24,683 nt of DNA from Myxococcota bacterium. Its GTDB lineage: Bacteria; Myxococcota_C; UBA6777. Position 1 is the first letter of the stretch, and the number at the start of each line of letters is the position of its first letter. The stretch covers positions 1-24,683 of the forward strand of contig JAKLKB010000106.1 of NCBI GenBank assembly GCA_023150835.1, read 5' to 3'. The notes below the pieces were generated by a model that was not told where the DNA came from, did no database searches, and saw nothing but the letters and a program-made list of their open reading frames with translations. Shown here piece by piece: positions 19,062 through 24,683 of this stretch. The position numbers were made by a program, and so were the translations under genes.

Positions 19062-19961
19062 TCAGCGCAAGGAAGGTTTGCGCTTGGCGACAGACAACGC
19101 AAAGGGGCCGCGCAAAGTGAGCGTCACAGAGCGCTTGCGTGGCGAGATCTCCCAAAAAGCGATGCCTCCGCGCAGATCGATCGCTGAAAAAACAGCCTCG
19201 CGTTTTTCTATCGCATACAGCCTTGGGGTAGGTTGTAAAGTCTCCGATGGATCGAGCTTTGAGGTGGGTTGTGAAGTCCCCGACAGGCGGGCTTTTGAGA
19301 TGGGCTGTGAAGTCCCCGATAGGCGGGCTTTTGCGGTGGGCTGTGAAGTCCCCGACAGACGGGCTTTTGCGGTGGGCTGTGAAGTCCCCGACAGACGGGC
19401 TTTTGCGGTGGGCTGTGAAGTCCCCGATGGACGGGCCTTTGAGGCGGAAAAGGAGTTCTCGGAGGATCGGGTTGTTTGAGAGGGAAGAGGGAGAAAATCG
19501 GTCCAAACAAAGTGCTGCCGAATCCAACGACGCGGTGAAGCGGGCAGAAAAAAGCGAGATTCAACGGTGCGAAGGGTTTTTTCGGGGGTAAGGAATTGAA
19601 GTCGGCAAGCGAGATGGATCGATTGGTTGGAGCGGAAGTCGATACGGAATCCTTGGAGTGTCCGTGTTTTTGGAGAGGGGGTCGATTGCCAAGGAAACCG
19701 AGGCAAAAAGGAGGGTATTTCTTTGTGGGGTTCGTCGGGTGGGAGTTGGAACAGCGGAGGAAGGGGAGCAGAGAAGAGGTGTTGAGGAGGTGACTTGGGG
19801 AGCAAGATCAAGGTCATCCAATCAAAGCGAGGATAGGATCGAGCCAAAAGTTGCGTTGTATTGGGAGAGATCGACCAGCCTGCGGGGAGATAGCGGTCGG
19901 GAGGTGAAGGCTGACAGCCCATCGCAAAGCAAGCAGCCCAAAAGAAAAGAAGAAAGCGCAT
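19062..19961 (-). CDS. Lipoprotein with 12-residue tandem repeats
   Basis: This is a predicted lipoprotein of about 299 residues that I do not recognise. The signal peptide is 1-15 with lipidated C16 (ACFAMGC). A Pro-rich region follows, then a moderately folded part (LQGFRIDFRSNQSIHLACRL), then six copies of a 12-residue unit (KARLSGTSQPTA) at about 174-245. The C-terminal 50 residues (EAVFSAIDLRGGIAFWEISP, RSVTLTLRGPFALSV) look like beta-structure. Start choice is uncertain: the ATG at 19961 gives a clean lipoprotein signal, but in-frame starts at 20006, 20045 and a TTG at 20051 also exist and would add up to 30 residues. None has a strong Shine-Dalgarno. The gene lies just after the GT-C-like gene, so coupling is possible. 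Confidence 0.68.
   Translation of the reverse strand: MRFLLFFWAACFAMGCQPSPPDRYLPAGWSISPNTTQLLARSYPRFDWMTLILLPKSPPQHLFSAPLPPLFQLPPDEPHKEIPSFLPRFPWQSTPSPKTRTLQGFRIDFRSNQSIHLACRLQFLTPEKTLRTVESRFFLPASPRRWIRQHFVWTDFLPLPSQTTRSSENSFSASKARPSGTSQPTAKARLSGTSQPTAKARLSGTSQPTAKARLSGTSQPISKARLSGTSQPTSKLDPSETLQPTPRLYAIEKREAVFSAIDLRGGIAFWEISPRKRSVTLTLRGPFALSVAKRKPSLR
19228..19443 (-). repeat. Six 36-base in-frame repeats in the lipoprotein gene
   Basis: Six contiguous 36-base units (19228, 19264, 19300, 19336, 19372 and 19408 onward) carry the core GGGCTGTGAAGTCCCCGA. The inner copies are near identical and the outer ones diverge. The unit length is a multiple of three and has no stop in several frames, so other frames stay open too. 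Confidence 0.92.
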
Positions 19962-20057
19962 CAAAAAAGAGGACTCCGTATGCCGTGAAAAAAGGGAAGT
20001 GAACATGGATCGCCAAAGCCGAGAAGTCAACCAGAGAGGAGCCATGAGCAAGTCATT

Positions 20058-22319
20058 CTAGCGCAGTTGTTGTGCTTTTTGCAGCCAAAGTCTTGCTTCA
20101 TCAAAGCGTTGCAATCGTTGTAGTGTGTAAGAAAGAGAAAGGTAAACTTGTTTTTTCGGTCGGATGCTGGCGGCTTGTTGCAAAGCGCGAAGGGCGGACG
20201 AAAGATCGTTGGTGTACAGCGCAAACAATCCTTGAAGATAGCGAGGCAATTGTGCGTTGGGTTGCGCATGGACAGCACGCGCAAGTTCAGCCCGAATCAA
20301 CGGGACATTCTTTGGCACGTTGGCCCAATCGTGCAATCGCGGCATATCTCCAAACGGGCGCAAAAAGCGATAACGATGCAACGTAAGCCACTCCGCAGAC
20401 GAAGGAGAATTCAACACATACACCGCCGCTTGATCGTCCCAATAGACCAACGACCATCGTTCGCGATGCCGCTCTAGCCAAGGTTTCATTTGAACAAACA
20501 GGCTGTGGTTCACCAACAAGATCTCAACGCGATACGGTTGGAGGATATCGGAAAAGTCCTTCACACGGACAAATTCTTTTACCAGAGGTGCAAACAAAAG
20601 ATTACGCCCATCCCAAAATATCGGTCGTTTCAGCTTCCAACCGTAAAACCCGCCCTCGTTTTGGTGGTGAAAAATACGCCCTTGTAGCCGATGTTTTTGA
20701 ACAAATGCAGCGGCATACGCAGGAAAACGCGAAAGCGGTTCACGCACAAACACCGCAGGTTGCCACAACAACCACGCCAAGGCGATCACAGCCAACGCAG
20801 TCAAAGAAGCCAAAAGTACAGAGGCTTGGGATATGGCGTCTCTTTGCAAACGACCGCTGTCTTCAGATGCCTCACCTCGTTCTTTCTTGCTTTCCGCTTT
20901 TTCTACATCCGCCGAAAGGCTCGGAAGGTTCGATGCTTTGGCATCCGCTGAAAGGCTCGGAGGACTCGATGTTTTGGCATCCGCTGAAAGGCTCGGAGGA
21001 TTCGATGTTTTGGCATCCGCTGAAAGGCTCGGAGGATTCGATGTTTTGGCATCCGCTGAAAGGCTCGGAGGATTCGATGTTTTGGCATCCGCTGAAAGGC
21101 TCGGAGGATTCGATGTTTTGGCATCCTTCGATGTTTCTGCGCCCTTCGATCCTTGCTCGTCCTCCAAATGTATCGGGTTATTCGATGTTTTTGCTGCATC
21201 CTCCAAATGTGTCGGGTTGTTCGATACTTTGGTTGAGTGATCTTGGGAAATGCTTGGTAGTTGGCTTTCTTCGGGGGTGGGTGTATTCACCCGCAGTTCA
21301 GGGATCAAAAGCAACCGTACGCACCAAGGCAAAGAGAGCAGGGCAAAGTGATCGATGAAACGGTTTGAGCGCAAGGCCAAGATCAGGAAAAAGAGAGAGG
21401 CAAAAGCCTCATAAAAGCGGATCCTGTGTAAAGCTCGACGAGCGGACCACAAAGCCAACAAGCACAAAGCCAAGAATAGAAAAAAGAACGGGTGTCCTGA
21501 GGGGGTTGGTGCGGCAAAGATCCCAAGATCAAAAGATATCCCGCTGTGATAGAAGAAGCGGTTTAGATACCAAGGATAAAGCCAAACATCGAGTCCGTTG
21601 GGGTTGATCAAAGAGGCGGCCATCCCCATGCCCCCAAAAGTCGTAACGCGCCACATCTGCGGAGTTTCAGCGTACCGCCAGCTTCTCCAAACAGCCTCAC
21701 ACCATAATCCGCCAAGCAGCACAAATCCAAAGATCACACCCGCGTGAAGGTTTCCCCATGCAAGAAACAACAAAGCTCCGATGGCCCATGTAATTTTTTG
21801 TTGTAGCGCCTGATCACGCTGCAAAGCCCACCACAACAGCGCCAAAAACAGCGAGGTCACAAGGGCTGCGCGCAAGATCAAAAAAGGCGCAAGCAGGCAC
21901 AACACCAAACACAAGATCGGCCACAACCAAGCCTGTCGCAAAGGGTCGATCAATCGGCGTGTTGTGGTGATGAGGATCGAAACCAAAGCGACAGCCAGAA
22001 GCTGCTTCAGGACGATCAGGCCCTGTGTTCCGCCCATTCGATAAAACGCATAACACAGTAGAGAGAAAAGCCATTCGTGTGTAATCCAAGGAGCATGAGG
22101 GCGAGTGTAAGAAAAGGCATCGTGGTGTAAGATCCGCCCGTGTTGCACCATCCACTCCCCCGATTGGAGATGCCAAAACAGGTCGTCATGTTTGATCGGA
22201 GTGGCTGCAAGAAACCACGCGAGAGCAAGAAGGCCCCCAACCGTCAACCAAGTCATCCATCGCAACAACAGCCGTGTTTGTTCGGTGAGCTTGTTTTGTG
22301 TGCTTGGGGCGAATGACAT
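20058..22319 (-). CDS. Polytopic GT-C-like membrane protein with TPR tail
   Basis: This is a 753-residue membrane protein. The N-terminal half has many transmembrane helices. Its first extracytoplasmic loop reads KHDDLFWHLQSGEWMVQHG and DAFSYTRPHAPWITHEWL (43-85). This D-x-x-W-H / HEWL pattern is shared by a broad family of membrane proteins related to GT-C glycosyltransferases, whose acidic loop residues would bind a lipid-linked sugar. Activity here is inferred. A soluble part after about 520 includes GRIFHHQNEGGFYGWKLK and IFWDGRNLLF, also typical of that family, and the last 60 residues form TPR-like helices. An inserted linker (about 355-500) holds six 12-residue repeats. The ATG at 22319 has GGAG 6 bases upstream and lies 18 bases after the preceding stop, so the two genes are probably co-transcribed. 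Confidence 0.8.
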   Translation of the reverse strand: MSFAPSTQNKLTEQTRLLLRWMTWLTVGGLLALAWFLAATPIKHDDLFWHLQSGEWMVQHGRILHHDAFSYTRPHAPWITHEWLFSLLCYAFYRMGGTQGLIVLKQLLAVALVSILITTTRRLIDPLRQAWLWPILCLVLCLLAPFLILRAALVTSLFLALLWWALQRDQALQQKITWAIGALLFLAWGNLHAGVIFGFVLLGGLWCEAVWRSWRYAETPQMWRVTTFGGMGMAASLINPNGLDVWLYPWYLNRFFYHSGISFDLGIFAAPTPSGHPFFFLFLALCLLALWSARRALHRIRFYEAFASLFFLILALRSNRFIDHFALLSLPWCVRLLLIPELRVNTPTPEESQLPSISQDHSTKVSNNPTHLEDAAKTSNNPIHLEDEQGSKGAETSKDAKTSNPPSLSADAKTSNPPSLSADAKTSNPPSLSADAKTSNPPSLSADAKTSSPPSLSADAKASNLPSLSADVEKAESKKERGEASEDSGRLQRDAISQASVLLASLTALAVIALAWLLWQPAVFVREPLSRFPAYAAAFVQKHRLQGRIFHHQNEGGFYGWKLKRPIFWDGRNLLFAPLVKEFVRVKDFSDILQPYRVEILLVNHSLFVQMKPWLERHRERWSLVYWDDQAAVYVLNSPSSAEWLTLHRYRFLRPFGDMPRLHDWANVPKNVPLIRAELARAVHAQPNAQLPRYLQGLFALYTNDLSSALRALQQAASIRPKKQVYLSLSYTLQRLQRFDEARLWLQKAQQLR
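20905..21120 (-). repeat. Six 36-base in-frame repeats in the GT-C-like gene
   Basis: Six contiguous 36-base units start at 20905, 20941, 20977, 21013, 21049 and 21085, with the core GCATCCGCTGAAAGGCTCGG. The central copies are identical and the outer copies differ at a few bases. They encode SNPPSLSADAKT-type units at about residues 401-472. A partial unit follows at 21121. A related duplication (SNNPTHLED / SNNPIHLED) lies next to it. Confidence 0.93.
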
Positions 22320-22337
22320 TGAGATCTCCGCGTGGTG

Positions 22338-23102
22338 TTATGGCTCTCCTTTCGTTGCTTGGAAGGGCGGCGTGGGTTCGGGCAGCAACATTGGAGGTGT
22401 GGAGTCTAGCGTATCGTGTCCGTCCTTCGCCTTGGCTTTGCTTTCCGAAAACAATCGAGCTTCAAGCGCGTCTTTTCCCCCAAGCAGCCCGATTTGGATG
22501 TGCTTTGCGCGAAGCACAAGAAGCTCGCACAGCCGCTTTCTCGCTTGCATATAAGCGTCGATCAACGTTGCCAAGATGTGAAGTTGGCGAACACGCGCAG
22601 CGTTTCGGGCAGCGTACCATTCTTCGATATGCTTGCCCACCCCCTGACGACTTTGGACGGCTTGGCGCGCAGCAACTTTCAGTTCCAGATCGCTCAGTTC
22701 GCTGGCGAGGTCTTCCGCTTCCGCGTCTTCGTCGTGATAAAGGTGTTCTTCGTCTTCTTCGTGTTGCCCCCAAAAGATCAACCGCGCTGAAAGGTACACT
22801 TGCCGCAGCCACGCGTCGTCGTTGTGGCCGATTGGGATCGCCCCTTGTAAAGGGGCCTCGGTTTCTTTTTTTCCCAACCACGGGTGTTTTCCTTGGATCT
22901 GGCGTAATTCAAGGCTGGACGCATGAGAAACAGCCCCACGCAAAAGGATCTCACGCGCACAAGCGCAAGCAAACTCAAAAAGTACAGCACGGGGAAGTTT
23001 TCTGGACAAAAGCACATCTTCCAGAGATACCGAACCCTCTCTCAAGCGCAAAGCCAGTTCCCTCACGACGGCTTCTCCTCTACTTATCCATGAAATCACC
23101 AT
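22338..23102 (-). CDS. Hypothetical soluble protein with acidic central segment
   Basis: This is a 254-residue protein that I do not recognise. It has no signal peptide or transmembrane helix. The N-terminal third is helical (ISRGEAVVRELALRLREGSV, VLFEFACACAREILLRG). A very acidic stretch lies at about 112-138 (HEEDEEHLYHDEDAEAED), followed by long Arg/Ala/Leu-rich helices and a Pro-rich tail. The ATG at 23102 is preferred because GAGGTGA lies 5 bases upstream. A TTG at 23156 in the same frame has no Shine-Dalgarno. The gene is 103 bases after mutY and 18 bases before the GT-C-like gene on the same strand, so it is likely in the same transcript as the latter. Confidence 0.65.
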   Translation of the reverse strand: MVISWISRGEAVVRELALRLREGSVSLEDVLLSRKLPRAVLFEFACACAREILLRGAVSHASSLELRQIQGKHPWLGKKETEAPLQGAIPIGHNDDAWLRQVYLSARLIFWGQHEEDEEHLYHDEDAEAEDLASELSDLELKVAARQAVQSRQGVGKHIEEWYAARNAARVRQLHILATLIDAYMQARKRLCELLVLRAKHIQIGLLGGKDALEARLFSESKAKAKDGHDTLDSTPPMLLPEPTPPFQATKGEP

Positions 23103-23205
23103 CTCGTTCACCTCAACCCGCCCCTCTGTTTTTGGTTGTTCTTTAAAAGATGCCAAGGCGTGCGAGAAGTGATCTGATCTGGATCAAGGTAAGCCTTCAA
23201 ACAGG

Positions 23206-24573
23206 TCACTTGTGGAAGCGCTGCTCTTCGGCTTGAAGGTTCGCGTGGGAGGATGCGATTTCTTTTAAGACGCGACGAGTGATCGAAGAGAGAGCAAGGT
23301 TCGGAAGGTTGTTGGGATCAACCCATCGGAAATGGGTTGTGAGCGTTGTGGGGAGTGCATGAACTTCGGAAAAAGAATAGACCGTGATGGAAAGCTTTCG
23401 GTGCGTGAGAAGGTGGCGATAACGGCCAAGGATTTGAGGGGAAGAGGCAAACAGGCCGAAGTCTTGGAGTGCTTGGAGTAGGGTCGTTTCAGAGATCTCG
23501 GTTTTTCCGGGCTGATATAAGCCGGGCAGTTCCCACATCTCCGCAAAAAGGCCCTTTTCTGGACGTTGAACAAGAAGGATCGCTTGTTCTTTTTGGACAA
23601 CAGCCCATGCCACCTGCCAGAGGGGTGATTCTTTGGTGCGTTTGGGAGTGGGAAGAAAAGCGACTTTTCCAGACGCAAAGCCCCGACACCACGAGCGGAC
23701 AGGGCAGATTAGGCAGGTTGGTTTTCGTGGAAGGCAACAAGTCGCTCCAAGTTCCATCAAGGCTTGGTTGAGATCGCCGGGAAGATCTCCGCGAACAAGT
23801 TGTTCTGCGATCTGCCAAGACGCACGCTCAAGTTCTTTAGAGCCGATAGGATCGAGAAGGTAGAACAAGCGAGACAAGATACGAAAGACGTTTCCGTCGA
23901 CAAGCGGGGCGACTTCATCAAAAGCGATACTCGCGATCGCTCCGGCGGTATAGCGTCCAATCCCGGGCAAAGAAAGGATCGCGTGATGTGAAGGAGGGAA
24001 CTCCCCTGCGTGCTGCTCAACGATCACTTTGGCAGCCTGGTGGAGCAACTTCGCACGACGATAATAACCAAGGCCCGACCACATCGCCAAAACCTCCTCA
24101 AGCGGGGCTTGAGCGAGAGCGAAAACAGTAGGATAACGTGCAAGAAAACGGTGATAATAAGGGATGACTGTTTCGACTCGGGTTTGTTGAAGCATGATCT
24201 CAGAAAGCCAGATGGCGTAGGGATCTTTTGTGTCGCGCCAAGGAAGATCGCGCCGTTGTTGGCGATACCACGCGATCAAAGTGCAGCGAAAGCCCACTCG
24301 CTCGGCTTCGTCAAGGTTCCACCTGCCTTGCGAGAGATGCGCCCAAGAAGCCTCTTGTTGCGCCTCTCGTTCGGAGTGTGGGTGGTGTTGCGATGCGCTT
24401 TGGTCTTGTTCGGTGTCAATGCTCTCGCTTAGAGCGGATGGAGTGGTGTCATGAACGATATCACTTAGATCGGGCGGAGTGGTGTCATGAACAATATTGC
24501 TCAGATCGGACGGAGTGGGTTCTTTGAGGGGGGTGCTTTGTTGAACGGTGCGATGTTTTTTTGTGCGAGTCAT
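23206..24573 (-). CDS. mutY: A/G-specific adenine glycosylase MutY
   Basis: This is a 455-residue MutY, which removes adenine mispaired with 8-oxoguanine in base-excision repair. The HhH-GPD domain starts near 98 (IAWYRQQRRDLPWR) and carries the catalytic Glu125 (WLSEIMLQQTRV), the helix-hairpin-helix LPGIGRYTAGAI (202-213) and Asp226 (VDGNVFRILSR). An iron-sulfur cluster loop follows with Cys280, 287, 290 and 296 (C-x6-C-x2-C-x5-C). The C-terminal NUDIX-like domain (about 318-440) that reads 8-oxoG is present (LVQRPEKGLFAEMWELPG). Residues 1-90 are an extra polar extension with a 12-residue repeat, absent from E. coli MutY. The ATG at 24573 overlaps the upstream stop as ATGA, suggesting coupled translation; the Shine-Dalgarno is poor. 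Confidence 0.96.
   Translation of the reverse strand: MTRTKKHRTVQQSTPLKEPTPSDLSNIVHDTTPPDLSDIVHDTTPSALSESIDTEQDQSASQHHPHSEREAQQEASWAHLSQGRWNLDEAERVGFRCTLIAWYRQQRRDLPWRDTKDPYAIWLSEIMLQQTRVETVIPYYHRFLARYPTVFALAQAPLEEVLAMWSGLGYYRRAKLLHQAAKVIVEQHAGEFPPSHHAILSLPGIGRYTAGAIASIAFDEVAPLVDGNVFRILSRLFYLLDPIGSKELERASWQIAEQLVRGDLPGDLNQALMELGATCCLPRKPTCLICPVRSWCRGFASGKVAFLPTPKRTKESPLWQVAWAVVQKEQAILLVQRPEKGLFAEMWELPGLYQPGKTEISETTLLQALQDFGLFASSPQILGRYRHLLTHRKLSITVYSFSEVHALPTTLTTHFRWVDPNNLPNLALSSITRRVLKEIASSHANLQAEEQRFHK
24431..24522 (-). repeat. Two and a half 36-base repeats at the 5' end of mutY
   Basis: Units start at 24431, 24467 and 24503 (partial), with the core GGAGTGGTGTCATGAAC. They encode the near-repeats TPSDLSNIVHDT, TPPDLSDIVHDT and TPSALSE in the N-terminal extension of MutY. 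Confidence 0.85.
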
Positions 24574-24683
24574 TTTTTGGGTCGTTGGGTACGGATCAGG
24601 GTGGCGTCATCAGGCGCAAAGGGATCGTGTGGGATAGAGAGCGCTTTGCTGGAGGAAGGGGGGCGAGGGGCGTTCATGTTGGC
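24570..24683 (-). CDS. 3' end of an unknown gene upstream of mutY (partial)
   Basis: The last 37 codons of an open frame enter from the right edge and stop at TGA (24570-24572), overlapping the mutY ATG by four bases (ATGA). The visible end is polar and Pro-rich (SIPHDPFAPDDATLIRTQ, then RPKK) and carries no recognisable domain. An ATG lies at codon 3 of the fragment, so a 35-residue protein is possible. A longer gene continuing outside is more likely. Confidence 0.5.
   Translation of the reverse strand, partial: ANMNAPRPPSSSKALSIPHDPFAPDDATLIRTQRPKK

Noticed and set aside
19078-19479. Plus-strand open frame with a VPDRRAFAVGCE-type repeat
   Set aside because: It is antisense to the lipoprotein repeats; there is no start signal, and the openness is a by-product of the 36-bp period.
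19027-19527. A 167-residue N-terminal extension of the DUF6178-like protein, with GDFTAHRK-type repeats
   Set aside because: It overlaps the lipoprotein gene on the same strand in another frame. The 36-bp units have no stops in this frame, which alone explains the opening.
20905-21120. CRISPR array (36-base repeats)
   Set aside because: The units are directly contiguous with no spacers and lie in frame inside a gene; there are no cas genes.
20588-21358. Plus-strand open frame with HPLKGSEDSMFW-type repeats
   Set aside because: It is antisense to the GT-C-like gene's 36-bp array; the true gene has membrane helices and family motifs in its own frame.
23103-23156. TTG start at 23156 for the hypothetical gene after mutY
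   Set aside because: There is no Shine-Dalgarno before it, whereas the ATG at 23102 has GAGGTGA at suitable spacing.

Overview
The window reads as chromosomal DNA of a Gram-negative bacterium of moderate GC content. The supporting features are lipoprotein signal peptides, an outer-membrane beta-barrel ending in Phe, an AsmA-type envelope protein, and a GyrB of the large Gram-negative type. A DUF6178-like protein and a DxxWH-type GT-C membrane protein, families I associate mainly with Myxococcota/Desulfobacterota-like lineages, point that way. That taxonomic placement is an inference from memory of families, not a search result. No tRNA, rRNA, CRISPR array, IS element or prophage was seen.

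Layout. 1-143 holds a tandem repeat running off the left edge. 144-3257 (-) is an AsmA-family protein with two oddities: a ThiS-like beta-grasp insert near its N-terminus and an 11-residue-repeat helix at its C-terminus. A divergent intergenic region with two copies of a palindromic site leads to a lipoprotein substrate-binding protein (3630-4973, +) and then htpG (5193-7151, +). A three-hairpin dispersed repeat separates htpG from the convergent gyrB (7383-11687, -). gyrB carries a 458-residue intein exactly in front of the TOPRIM DxDxD motif and a long Ser/Pro/Glu-rich N-terminal extension. Then come a P-loop ATPase (12028-12678, +), a second copy of the hairpin repeat, and a coupled minus-strand pair: a secreted coiled-coil protein (14157-15422) and a beta-barrel (12883-14145). 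A partial third copy of the repeat precedes truA (15702-16481, +), which converges on ssb (16516-17001, -).

The right third is one minus-strand run read from right to left: the 3' end of an unknown gene, mutY, a hypothetical protein, a GT-C-like membrane protein with TPR, a lipoprotein, and a DUF6178-like protein. Some junctions are tight (a 4-base overlap, gaps of 18 and 35 bases), others looser (96 and 103 bases). ssb follows downstream but probably has its own promoter.

The main theme is in-frame repeat expansion in linkers. Two neighbouring genes each carry exactly six copies of a 36-bp unit. mutY carries about two and a half copies of another 36-bp unit. gyrB, the coiled-coil protein and AsmA show 27-, 33- and 33-bp-scale periodicity. 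The intein with a degenerate homing endonuclease and the beta-grasp-in-AsmA fusion are the most unusual single observations. I did not find convincing evidence of a complete new defence or mobile system.
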